Assembly (NCBI GenBank): GCA_009602735.1
Contig: WELA01010100.1
Span: 1,323,308 to 1,385,546, forward strand
Origin: Mesotaenium endlicherianum
Lineage: Eukaryota > Streptophyta > Zygnematophyceae > Zygnematales > Mesotaeniaceae
Length of the DNA: 62,239 bases
Direction of reading: 5' to 3'
The notes under the pieces were generated by a model, which was not told the origin of the DNA, did no database searches, and was given only the letters and a program-made list of their open reading frames with translations. Below are positions 43,915-54,311 of this stretch, piece by piece. Each line of letters opens with the position of its first letter. The first letter of the stretch is position 1. Made by a program: the position numbers and the translations under genes.

Positions 43915-44524
43915 AACGCCTGACTACTCCAAGCCGTTCAATTTGCACACTTACTGGTGTCGTGTGGGAATTGGCGCAGTGCTCACTCAGGCTGCAAGCC
44001 CTAGAGAGGAGTATGTCATTGCCTATGCCTCACGCTCTAACAATCAAGCGGAGAGCAACTACTCATCCTACGAAGGAGAGTTGCTGGCAGTGGTTTGGGC
44101 TGTCACACACTTCAGAGAGTATCTGTGGGGAAGACCCTTCACGCTGATCACGGATCACTCACCATTACTATGGCTGATGAAGAATGGAGACCTCACTGGT
44201 AAGTTGGCTCGCTGGGCTCTTAAGCTGCAAGAGTACCAAATGACGGTGGTACACAGAGCAGGAGTGCTCAACAACGACGCCGATGGACTCAGCAGGAACC
44301 CAGACCCATCTTCAGACGACAAAACAGGAGCTCGAGAGGACGAAGATCCGAGCAGCCCAGCAGAGTTGGTGGCCTGCCTAGCCAAAATGGCTGGAATGGT
44401 AGCATCAGGTGAAGCTGAGCCTCTACTTCTGTTCAGTCCAGACGTCTGGAAAGATCAAGCTACTATGCACTGGCTGAAGACAAGAATTCGCTTGAAAGGA
44501 CTATCAGTGAAGGAGAAGGACTAG
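43915..44524 (+). pseudogene. RNase H, element B
   Basis: LHTYWCRVGIGAVLTQ has Tyr where the first catalytic Asp is expected. YEGELLAVVWAV keeps the Glu and ITDHSPLLWL the later Asp. Followed by a spacer rich in Asp/Glu (SSDDKTGAREDEDPS) and a stop at 44522-44524 (Gln in A). Confidence 0.8.
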
Positions 44525-45699
44525 GTGAGCCATCGAGCTAAAAGGTTTTGCTGGACACGCAACAACCTCTTCAAAACTGAAGGTACTGGTCAGGAGAAGT
44601 TAGTGCCAAAACCCATCAGGAGACGAGCTCTTGTGCAGGAAATGCACGAGAACACTGGACACTATGGTGTCAAGAAGACGTATAGTCTTTTAGAACTGTC
44701 TTACTGGTGGAGGGGCATGAAGCAGCAGTGTGAAGATGTGATCAAGGCTAGCCAAAGCTGCGATCGCGTCAAGGCTGGTTTTACACAGCAACATCCACAC
44801 TTGCAACCTTTGCCAATCATGGGCATAGGCTACCGCTGGAGCTGCGATCTCGCAGGTGAGCTACCGCTGTCTAAGCGAGGTAACAAGTATATCATGGTCA
44901 TGATTGAGCATTTCTCTAAGGGGATAGAGGTCGTGCCTCTGTCTGCTAAGGAGAGTCTAGGGACCGCGGAAGCACTCCTCAATGGTGTAATCGTGCGTCA
45001 TAGAGCTCCAGCGGAAGTGCTGACAGACCAAGGGTCTGAGTTCCAAGGGTCCTTTCAAAAACTCTTGGATAGATGCTTCATCGATCATTGCACAACGTCT
45101 AGAGATCATCCGCAAGCAGATGGTCTGGCAGAAAGGATGGTGCAAATCGTTAAGTCTCCTTTGCGCAAGTTTTGTCTTGAGCATGACAAGCGTGACTGGG
45201 ATCTAGCCCTGCCATGGCTGGTTATAGGTTACAGATTTAGCAAGCAGGCTGCCTTGGCAAATTACTCGCCATATTAGATACTGTTTGGCAGAAGTCCAGT
45301 ATTGCCCAGCAGCATCAAGCAGGAGATTGAACAGGTGAAAGACCTGGACAGCCCTGAGGAACCGCTAAAGGTGATGGTACGCCGTAAGGCGTTATTTGAG
45401 CGCATGATGCCGGCTGCGCTGAACAATCTGAACATTGCGCAGAAAAGAGATACGCAGCGTTACGCCAGGACGCGAGATGGGAGCTACCCCCTACATATGA
45501 CGCAAATTCAAGAAGGAGACTTCGTCTACCGCAAGCGCCAGACCAAGACCACCATCGACACCAGCTCAGGTGCAGTAATCTTACGCGTGAAACATGCGTT
45601 TGAAAATGGTGTGTTAGAACTGGAAGGTTCTGATGGTAAAACCATGAGAGACCACGTGCAGAATTGCTCGCTATGCCATTTGCCAAATATTGATCCTAC
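44525..45699 (+). pseudogene. Integrase, element B
   Basis: Zinc domain MHENTGHYG...SQSC has lost the first Cys of CXXC (Ser here, Cys in A). Core residues D, D and E are in SCDLAG, LTDQGSEF and HPQADGLAERM. After a stop at about 45275, the tail (SSIKQEIEQVKDL...EGDFVYRKRQTK...GAVILRVKHAFENGV) looks like the SH3-like integrase C-terminus. It would insert the cDNA into the host genome. Confidence 0.8.
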
Positions 45700-45904
45700 G
45701 GTTAGGGTTGTGCCCGAGGAATTGGTGCCAGGCACGCCTTGCGCCAGCTGCAAAGTGCTGGATGATCACGAAGCAATGGTAACTTGCGATAAGTGTGGTG
45801 CCCATTGGCACACTTTTTGCATTGGCGAGGAAGAGATTATGGCAGGACGATGGGAATGTCCTGACTGCCTTCCTAAACCCCCTAGCGACAGGGCTGGAAA
45901 ATAG
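45700..45904 (+). CDS. PHD finger at integrase C-terminus, element B
   Basis: In the same open frame as the integrase tail. The C4HC3 pattern is complete: CASC, CDKC, WHTFC and WECPDC (45740-45868), with the conserved Trp two residues before the last Cys pair. PHD fingers bind histone H3 tails, often according to K4 methylation. Placed where chromoviruses have a chromodomain, it may steer integration; that is inference. No stop or frameshift from 45302 to 45904. Confidence 0.85.
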
Positions 45905-45939
45905 TAGCTTTCAGTAGAAAAAGCAGGGACGCATCAGCT

Positions 45940-45951
45940 GAAAGGGAGGGG
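45940..45951 (+). promoter_or_regulatory. Polypurine tract, element B
   Basis: GAAAGGGAGGGG directly before the LTR start TGTAAGAGG, as expected for the plus-strand primer site. Confidence 0.7.
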
Positions 45952-47507
45952 TGTAAGAGGAATTAATGCAAGGCAAGTATTCTTAAATTTTTTGCTAAGG
46001 CTTAAGATAAGCAGATGGTGAGGGCTGAGTAAAGTAAACAAAGCCCTGAGAGTTGGTCATGGTTGCATGGTGCAAGTTCAGAAGCCGAGGGATGGGGATG
46101 GGTTAATCCTGGTAAGGCTTGTCACCGACACACGTGCAAAGATCGATCGACCATGTTTGCCCGCACGTGAGGAGGGCCACGGACACATCGACCAGGTGGA
46201 AGGCACACTTGTTGAAAGGCCACGCACGTGCCGAGGGACCGACACTGTTAGGCACGACAGCTGTTGCGACTACTTTCCGTTTGACGGTGCCGCACACGCA
46301 GCGCAAGCTACGGCCACCCAGGCACGGAAAGTCAACGTTGATTCACCGACCGCTTGACTGATTTCGTCGCAGTCAGCGTTTATGTCAACATCAAGACCAC
46401 TGGCAAGGGGTCAATGTCAATGTGCCCCACACCCAGGAATGGGGGAGGTTTTGACAGCATCGACAGCCGTGAGACTAGAAGCTGGGGATCAGTGACGAGC
46501 CGCCCAGCAGGTACCAAGTCCGGTACTGTGTGACTGGCAGATTAAGCCAGGTCATGGTCACAATGCCAAGATAGATTACGGCCGCCCGGCTGGGAATCTT
46601 GAGCAAGTGGCATTTGCTTGTACACACCGTTCAGGAGTTCTTAGCCATGAGCCAATCAGGCGTGACTTCTAGCTGAGAAGCTAAGCAGCCACGCGCGACA
46701 GTCACGAGATGTGCATGCATGCTGAGTGACTACGAGTTTGAGTTGAGCATTGCTAGGCAGAACGACATGCAGCTAAGCTTTGTGACTAAGCACGGCATTC
46801 TCAAAGGATGACGCTGTGTGGTGCCTGCCAAAGGCACGATCCTTGCCTGAGACATGTCATTCACTCTCACGCACTTTTGCCAAGAAGCAGAGGAAGCAGA
46901 AGGAAGGAGAAGAAGGGCGCGAAGAAGAAGAAGGAGTTCCCAAGGCCATTGGAGGGCCGAGGCCCCACGCTTCTGCCGACGCTGAAGATTCTTCTCAGTG
47001 TATCATAGATAAGTTAGGATTGTCGGAGTTCCCAAGAGGGAATCTCACTGTTGACAGCAGGAGAACTGCAAAATTAGAATCTACTAGGAGACTAGCACAG
47101 AGTCGGCCGAACGCCACAAGTGTGTGTGAAGCAGCCTTAAAATGGTGAGTTGTGTGTTAGTTTCCAAGTTCTCAGAAGTCGCATTCGCATCTCGAAGAGA
47201 GAGAGTAGTATTGACAGATAAAGCTCTCAGTGAAGAATTGAGTGAGCCCAGCTTGGCAGTGAAGAGCTGTTAAGGCGCAGAGATAAGTGAAGAGCTTGAC
47301 CCAGGCCAGCATAGACGTGTAGTTTCAGAGTTTTGTAAGCTGTGACTTGCGAAAGTTAAGCGAAAGCCTGAAGGGCGATTTTCTCTGAACCTGACGTTGT
47401 ATGTCAAGTTGCTTAGAGTGTGATTTCTGCAAACCATAATTTGCTCACTTGTGAACTCAAGAACCTTAAGGCATAAAGCCTAAGTAGAAGTAAGAGACTT
47501 CCGTCCT
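45952..47507 (+). repeat. Element B 3' LTR (about 1.56 kb)
   Basis: Starts TGTAAGAGGAATTAATG after the polypurine tract. The right end is set where a second copy of the LTR start begins at 47508. The last bases are CCGTCCT, without the usual CA, so the true end may be a few bases different. Confidence 0.7.
46808..47008 (+). CDS. Small basic ORF inside LTR (66 aa), B 3' copy
   Basis: Third intact copy of the ORF at 6831 and 35242. In this copy the overlapping second frame also stays open for 110 codons (46816-47148). Confidence 0.3.
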   Translation: MTLCGACQRHDPCLRHVIHSHALLPRSRGSRRKEKKGAKKKKEFPRPLEGRGPTLLPTLKILLSVS

Positions 47508-47820
47508 TGTAAGAGGAATTAAGGCAAGGCAAGAATTTTTTTAAATTTTCTGCTAAGGCTTAAGATAAACAGATGGTGAGGGCTGAGTAAAGTAAACAAA
47601 GCCCTGAGAGTTGGTCATGGTTGCATGGTGCAAGTTCAGGAGCCCAGGGATGGGGATGGGTTAGCCCTGGTAAGGCTTGTCATCCACACACGTGCAAAGA
47701 TCGATCGACCATGTTTGCCCGCACGTGAGGAGGGCCACCGACACATCGACCAGGTCGAAGGCATACGTGCTGAAAGGCCACGCACGTGTCGAGGGACCGA
47801 CACTGTTAGGCACGACAGCA
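47508..47820 (+). repeat. Extra partial LTR of the A/B family
   Basis: TGTAAGAGGAATTAAGG and about 310 further bases repeat the start of the LTR at 45952. It ends at GGCACGACAG, the same place the A 3' LTR ends, and abuts the remnant LTR of element C. The sharp shared endpoint is unexplained. Confidence 0.7.
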
Positions 47821-47914
47821 ATTATTTATCAAATAATGTATGATAAATAGTATGACGAATTTTAGGTAATTGGGAAAATGTCCCAAATACGCCTAAAAAG
47901 CTCAAATCGTTACA
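47821..47914 (-). repeat. Element C 3' LTR remnant
   Basis: Minus strand starts TGTAACGATTTGAGC and matches the outer 94 bases of the 5' LTR (55130-55223), then is lost at the junction with the A/B LTR piece. Confidence 0.75.
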
Positions 47915-47928
47915 CTTCTCCCCCCTTA
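47915..47928 (-). promoter_or_regulatory. Polypurine tract, element C
   Basis: On the minus strand TAAGGGGGGAGAAG lies immediately upstream of the LTR start TGTAACG. Confidence 0.7.
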
Positions 47929-48169
47929 AAGGAACTTAACGTCCTCGTTAAGCGTACGTCTTTTAAGTCTAATTATGTCAATACTAGCCTTGACTAGCAG
48001 AAAACATTGGTGAGCGATTGGACTATGCATCATCACAGTGTCGGAAAAGAGCAATCGTTTGGTCGCGTAACTTTTGCGTTTGTTCCATGGCTTATGAAGA
48101 GCGCTTGGTAGCACACTTGCCTCGGCGCAGAGCTTCTGAGCAAAAGCCCATCGTAACCAGTCCTGTTGA

Positions 48170-48312
48170 ACCAGGTCCTTACAATTGAGTAGGATTTTGT
48201 CTTCAGGTTCGTACGAGTTCCAACTGGAATTTTAATCAAGCCATTTGATCAAAAGTTCCACGCGTGGAGGCTTATGACGAGTGTAGCGGTGTCCTAAGCC
48301 CTCCTCTACATC
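48170..48312 (-). pseudogene. Decayed chromodomain of element C
   Basis: Minus-strand reading VELLIKWLD, stop, then NSSWNSYEPEDKIL matches the chromodomain core (LVKW..Y..SWEPE). It directly follows the integrase GPF segment. The in-frame TAA disables it. Confidence 0.65.
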
Positions 48313-49958
48313 TCAGGCCTTATCATCATTGGCGAGTTCCAATTCTGGTGCTTGCGGCTGATAGCGGCCATTGGACCTAAACAGCTTCAGTAAACCGACA
48401 TGGAACACAGGATGTGTTCGCCCCATGGATTTAGGCAAATCCAATTGGTATGCAATAGGTCCAACCTTTTCGATAACGATAAAAGGGCCTACCCAACAAG
48501 GCAGAAGCTTGCGCTTTCCTGGGTGCTTGAGTTGGAGGTTTTTAGTTTGCAAAAGTACTTCATTGCCAACTTGAAAACTAAACTCAATCCTGTGCGTGTC
48601 AGCAAACATTTTTTGTCGATCACAAGTAGCTGCTGAAGCCAGCTTCGCGTTTTTTTGTGCACCTCTTGAAGAGAATGGACAAATAGGCGTGCACTTGGCA
48701 CTCTCATGGTCGACATCCCTGCCTCACCGGGTACCGTACGCGTGAGAGGAGTGTGCGGATGTCTCCCATGAATAAGAAAAAACGGTGTTTTCTTAACACT
48801 TTTTTGATAAGCATTGTTCACTGCGAACTCTGCAACTGAAAGGAGGGTGTCCCAGTTGTCTTGGCGAGGATTCACATAATGCCTAAGGATCTGTTGCAGA
48901 ACGCAGTTCAGTCGTTCTGTCTGACCATCGGTCTGAGGATGGAAGCTAGAGGACATCTTAAGCTTCGTGCCGAAATGCGAGCAAACTTCCTGCCAAAAGT
49001 GGCTCGTAAATCTACTGTCACGATCACTTATGATTTCTTTCGGCATGCCATGCAACTTGAACACATGATCCACAAAGAAACGCGCGGTCTTGACGGCATC
49101 AAGCGATGGTTTTGTGGCCCCATAGTGCACCATCTTAGTGAAACGATCCACGATCGTTAATACCCCATTATGTCCTCTATCAGTGGTAGGCAATTCCACA
49201 ACAAAGTCGAGGCTTATGCTTTCTCAAGGAGCACATGCAAGTTCCAATGGTTGCAACTTCCCAGCTGGCAACGTATTGCTCGGCTTACTCCTTTGACATG
49301 TTGCGCAGTTGACGATGTACTTGACAAGATCAACCTTGAGGGACGGCCAAATGTACCCTCGGCGCAAAGCGTGTGTGGTTTTGGTAATTCCATGGTAACC
49401 AGAGTAAGGAGAGTCATGCACTTTGCGTAGTAGCACATGTCTTACTCGGCCTTCCGAGACAGCAATGCGCCCATTGTGCCACCAAAAACCGTCCTCAAAC
49501 GAATAGCTTGAGTGTTCTTTCCTTTTATCATACTGTCCATCGTTACGGCTACACCGTTCAAGCCAGTACCCAGGAGATCTAGGAAAAACGGATCTTTGAG
49601 ATAGCCCTCGTGAATAGTTGATGCAGGTCAAGTACTTTCGAGTTATGCATGCTATCCAAATTGGGTGTGCCCGCGTCACCAGGCAGGTTGCGGTCAGAAG
49701 TCTGGGGGGTACAGCAGAATCAAGGGTGGCCGCCCTCGAAACCTGACCATTTTGTTCTCGCAAGCTAGCAACAGTTGCCAACATCAAGTGGTGATGAGGA
49801 ATTTGACTTAGAGGACCAGCAACATTGTTGCGGCCTGGGCGATATGCCCACTCAAAGTGGAATCGTTGCAAGAACTCGGACCATTTTGTCTGTCTCCTCG
49901 ATAGCGTTGGCTGAATCTGAAAAAAGGTATTTGGGTAGTGGTCCGTAACCACTGTCAA
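48313..49958 (-). pseudogene. RNase H end and integrase, element C
   Basis: Leftward from 49958: VVTDHYPN and a WSEFLQRFHFEWAYRPGRNN RNase H end; the integrase zinc domain (HDSPYSGYHG...CATC); a TGA after LACAP where a Trp is usual; then SLDFVVELP, IISDRDSRF and HPQTDGQTERL with D, D, E. A frameshift near 48620 precedes the GPF/Y tail (LLPCWVGPFIVIEKVG, HPVFHVGLLKLF). Confidence 0.8.
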
Positions 49959-50093
49959 ACCCTTGCAACCTTGCGATTAACATCGCCAAGTTTTTAAAGC
50001 GTATATCACTGCCTAGAGCTCCTGTTCTGTCATTGAGTAAGTTTGTTCGGCAGGTATCAGCTTTCAACTTTCAAAATTGATAGGCTTGCCTGC

Positions 50094-51500
50094 CTACAGC
50101 AGAACAGCCCGTATTCCAACACCAGACGCGCCGGCGACTAGCTCGTAAGGCAAGTCGGGATCGGCTAGTGAAAGAAGTGGCGCAATAGTGAGTGCATACT
50201 TAATGCGCTCAAACACATGTTGCGTATTCTCATCCCAAATGAACGTCTTATCTTTCCTTGTCAGAGCAATGAGTGGCGCGGCCATCACTGAATAACCTTG
50301 CATAAACTTTCGAAAGTAGTTAGCAAACCCAAGGAATGAACGTACAGTATGTACATCTTTTGGGACAGGCCAGTCAGCGACGCACGCTATCTTGGCTGGG
50401 TCAGGGCGCACCCCTTTTGAACCCACTATATGTCCGAGGTACAAAAGTTCATCCTTTGGGAAGGAACATTTCTTTAACTTAGCATACAGTTGTTGCTCAC
50501 GAAGGATTTGCAATACCAACTCGAGGTGCTTGTAATGCTCGTCCCTGGTCTTTGAATAGACGAGGATATCGTCGAGGTAAACCTGGACAAATTTTCCCAA
50601 GTTAGGTCTAAACAATTCGTTCATTTTACTTTGGAATGTCGCTGGTGCATTGGTAAGTCCAAAACTTAGGACTTCGTATTGGAAGTGCCCAATAGGCGTA
50701 CGTAACGCTGTTTTGGGGACATCCTCTGGTGTGATTCGAATTTGATGATAGCCTTGGGCTAAATCAAGCGAGGAGAACACGCATGCCCCTTGCAGCAACT
50801 CAAACAAATCATCAATGCGAGGCAACAAATAGCGGTTCTTGACCGTTATATTGTTCAACGCACGATAATCAATGCACATTCTAAGCGTCCCATTTTTCTT
50901 CTGAACAAAAAGGATAGGCGCCCCGAATGGAGAAGAGCTCGGCTCAATCCATCCTTTCTCAAGCAAGTCGGTAATTTGGTCCTTCATTTCATTCATCTCC
51001 AACGGGCTTAGGCAATAAATTGGTCGCCAAGTCGGTTGAGAATCGGGAATGAGAGGAATTGTATGTCCAATACCCCTATCAGACGAAAGTTCGGCTAGTA
51101 TTTCACTTGGAAACACTGACTTGTACTTTTGCAAAAGAGCAAAAAGTTCAGCTGTGAGTGTGTCCTCATGACCAGTAACGTCTAACAAGAGCGTAGTGGA
51201 AGTCGCTTGGGAATCGGGTCTTAGTAATCCATAGAAAACATTTTGACTTTGCTTTGCCAGACATCGGGCTTGCTTTATGAACAATAGAAGAGTCTTCGAA
51301 GGACTTTCCAAGGCCATATCGGGCTTAAGGGACTGATTAGTGATCTTTTTGGTCCCTGTGCGTACAATGCATGTCTTTTGACCAAAGTCAAGCAATGCAC
51401 TTGTTTGCGTAAGCCAATCGTTACCCAAAACTGCGTCGACTCCATGTGGCAATACAGTTACGTAGAATTGTACACGCCCATGCAAGTTCCAAAAATACAA
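50094..51500 (-). pseudogene. Protease end, reverse transcriptase and start of RNase H, element C
   Basis: One 468-codon open frame: protease tail (GVDAVLGNDWL), RT with GAPILFVQKKNGTLRMCIDYR, SLDLAQGYHQI, LSFGLTNAPATF, catalytic YLDDILVYSKT, and LGFANYFRKF. RNase H begins ELVAGASGVG, where the catalytic Asp is Gly, and stops. Clearly different in sequence from the A/B RT. Confidence 0.85.
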
Positions 51501-52104
51501 GCTAACGAGCCATCGCCGAGGCGAAGGGTCTCGTCCTTGAGTATTGGAAGCAACTTCATCCCTCGTGCAAAACGTGCACTAATGAAGCTCACTGATGCGC
51601 CTTAATCAATGATTGTAAAGCATGATTTGCTTGAAACTTTTGTTTCAAATGTCATACTGAACCCCAAAGAAGTATTTTGCATAACTAGCAATGTCCTTGC
51701 CTTGAGAGGAATGTGGGATATATGGAAGTCCTTTTCCAAAATCCCATTTTGCAATGCCATCTGCGCAGGAGACCGAGTTATTGGGTGAGAATACGCGCGT
51801 CGATGTGTAAATGCATCAATATGAATTGGTGCACGACACTGGTGCATTTTTTGTAAGCGAGATAAGTGTGCGTAACACTTGGCAAGGTTAGGATCATGCG
51901 GCTGAAAGTGCAAGAACATGGTATCATGGATGCACTCGAGTTCCAAGAACTCAGCAAAGCTCAACACTTGCATACAACTATATTCATTTCGAAGTATATT
52001 TATATCGGGTATGCCAGAGTGAACAAGAACCTTTGGTGCGTGCGCACAAACACCGAGAATTTCTTGCTCACTAAGTTGTGTTGTCAATAGCTCAGAAGGA
52101 GGCT
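51500..52104 (-). pseudogene. Gag-Pol spacer and protease active-site region, element C
   Basis: The frame leads to CFTIID, stop, GASVSFISARF. The stop at about 51602-51604 replaces the Thr/Ser of the D(T/S)GAS retropepsin motif. The upstream part has no recognised domain. It is separated from the rest of gag by a solo LTR. Confidence 0.65.
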
Positions 52105-52109
52105 TTGCG

Positions 52110-52844
52110 TGTGAGGTCATAGGTTTATAAAGTGCATTTTTGAGTTTCATGAAAGTATGTTTTGACTGTACAGTATTCTAGAGTGCATTTTTGTGGTCAT
52201 TTTGATATAAAGTTCGTCAAATTTGGTTAAGTATTTCAAATTTCTGAAGTTTAATTAGTTTTGAGGTCGGCTGACGACTGTCCTTAATTCACGGTGAGCG
52301 CGACCGTCGGATTGACCGACAGCGTCGAGCGATCTGGCCCGTTAGAATGAACTCGAACCTTCACGTAAGTTCGGCTGACGCGGAGTGCCGACTAGGTCGA
52401 TTTACCTGGAAGTTTTGGTTTAGCCTAGCGCGTCTAAGATAGAATATTCTAGTAATGTCGATGCATGTATGTGGACGTCAATTTGGCCCAACACGTCAGA
52501 TTAGACTGATCTGGCTTACTCACGAATATTCTGGAAGGGACGATTTGACGAACACTTAGGAAAATCCGTAGCTTCCTCCTAGAGAGGAGCACTTAGGCAG
52601 AAAATTATAAATAGGCATAACTTCTTTGTTTCTTATCAGTTTTCACTTCTATAAATTTCTACGGGTTTGTAATGACAAGGCCTTTCATCCCACATCGTTT
52701 GTCAGCAGTTTCTTGCCACTCAAAATGTCAAGTAATTTTTCTAAGCTTTCTTAGTGACATGCCGCTGCACTCTTTAGTATGATTGCAACTAGTTCCTTTC
52801 CTCGTGAGTCACTACGCTTCTACTACAGCACTTTGCCCCTTTCA
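52110..52844 (+). mobile_element. Solo LTR with perfect TTGCG target duplication, nested in element C
   Basis: 735 bases from TGTGAGG to CTTTCA with TTGCG at 52105-52109 and 52845-52849. A TATAAATA box near 52604 gives a plus orientation. It matches 57692-58446 in inverted orientation. Element C coding resumes on both sides. Confidence 0.85.
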
Positions 52845-52849
52845 TTGCG

Positions 52850-54110
52850 GCTATCTCCTGAGCTACTCTTTTAAAGGCCCCTTGCCTTTCCCCGTGGGAA
52901 TGTTTCTCAAATCCTTTCTAGTAGGACATGCCGAGATTGTATGCCCATGTTTCCCACAGCCAAAACACAGCCCTTCTGCCATCATGCGATTGCGAGCTTC
53001 TGTATTGTCTATCTTGCCTATCTTGGGAGGTGGACCATTGGATCTAGCTCTATTACCCGCGCCATTGGGATAGTTCCTCTTTGGAGCGGCATTACTAGAA
53101 CTAGGAGACGACGATGGAGGACGTGATGGACGAGCTGCCTGACGTTTAGGCGTAGCGACCGACTCCTCTTGAGCTAAAGTCTCGCTATGATGAACAAGAT
53201 CGGCGATGGCTGTCCATTCCTAACCGGTGACTGGGTTTGCGTTGAGACGATCAGCGTCTTCTGCCTAGAGCCCCAAGCAAAAGAGGTGAATTTGCATCCC
53301 AGTATCGACTGGAACATCCACTATTTGGGCAACTAAGATACGGAACTTAGTGACATAGGTTTCGATAGTGCCTGTCTGCTTAAGTTGAAGCAACTTATCA
53401 CGAGCTAGCTTTCATGGATTGTGACGCCCAAAGGAGTTTCGTAACTCAGTACTAAACTCCTCGAAAGTCATCGGCCCCCTCTCAGCCCCATGCCATAACT
53501 GCGATGCGTCCCCCTTGAGAAAAGTGGAAGCCATCATGGCTTGGTCGGTAGGGGCCACTTTAGCTAACGCAAAGAAGGTTTTGAGTTCTTTGAGAAAACG
53601 GCGTACGTAAGAACCTAGACCGCCCTGAAACTTTTTAGGCGGTGAAGGCTTGTACGAAGGCGTTGGTGCCGCGGCCTGCCCAAGAATGGCGGGCGGGATT
53701 GGCGGGTTGGCGTTGTCGCCGGCGGTCCTTGATGGGCCCGGCATCCCTTGGGCAGCCTGTAAGAAAGAATTAATCGAAGGGTGAGTGTCCATGGCAGCAA
53801 CGAAGCGAGTGACAAGGTTGGCCAACTGAGTATGAGTGGCCTCGGCAAGATTAACACGGTCTTTTGTACGACCAATGACATCGGACAAGGTGCTTAGAGC
53901 CATTGTCATGGTTTGACTGTCAGTTGTCAAGGCCGTGAAGCGTTGTAAAATGGTCTGATGGAAAGTGTGCAACGAAATTTGTTCGTTGAGCAGTCCTCCA
54001 GCACCGCCGACGTTGACGACAGGAACGGTAAGAGCAGCAGCAGCGGCAGTAGTAGCAGCGGCGGCAGCAGCAGCAGCAGCAGCAACCTCGGCACCATTTT
54101 TGCCCTCCAT
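52850..54110 (-). pseudogene. Gag of element C
   Basis: Starts MEGKNGAEV followed by an Ala/Thr run coded by GCA/GCC repeats (54030-54095). A capsid region follows (FLKGDASQLWHG, TFEEFSTELRNSFGRHNP). Stops or frameshifts lie near 53412 and 53220. Near 52910-52975 is a CCHC zinc knuckle, CFGCGKHGHTISAC. An open frame extends upstream of the ATG into the LTR by chance. Confidence 0.7.
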
Positions 54111-54299
54111 ATGGAAGCCGAGATAGCGCCTGAAGAGAGAAAAAAAAATTCCCGTCGAAACACGATAAGCGACCGTTGGGTCAGGGCAGAACTGGGATGG
54201 GTGACCTTCCCAATACAACAAATTGCCGCAAAATATATTTTCCCAAAATGTATTTTCCAACCACTTAAAAAAATAATTTCTTGGAGAAGCCGAGATCGG

Positions 54300-54311
54300 C
54301 TCCAATACCAA
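54300..54311 (-). promoter_or_regulatory. Primer binding site, element C
   Basis: On the minus strand TGGTATTGGAGC directly follows the LTR (one base spacing). It differs at two positions from TGGTATCAGAGC, the site complementary to plant initiator-Met tRNA. Confidence 0.65.

Larger units (their letters stand above)
34727..47507 (+). mobile_element. Element B: Ty3/gypsy retrotransposon with DNMT and PHD finger (fuller copy)
   Basis: Same family as element A but lacking the 15249-type solo LTR and the 5.65-kb duplication. It keeps full RT length, the integrase tail and an intact PHD finger. Order: LTR, gag, protease, (solo LTR), DNMT, linker, RT, RNase H, integrase, PHD, polypurine tract, LTR. 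About eight in-frame stops inactivate it (for example 36736, 40118, 40460, 42091, 43133, 43790, 44522, 45275). Most are single-base changes relative to A, so the two copies together outline one long polyprotein. Confidence 0.85.
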
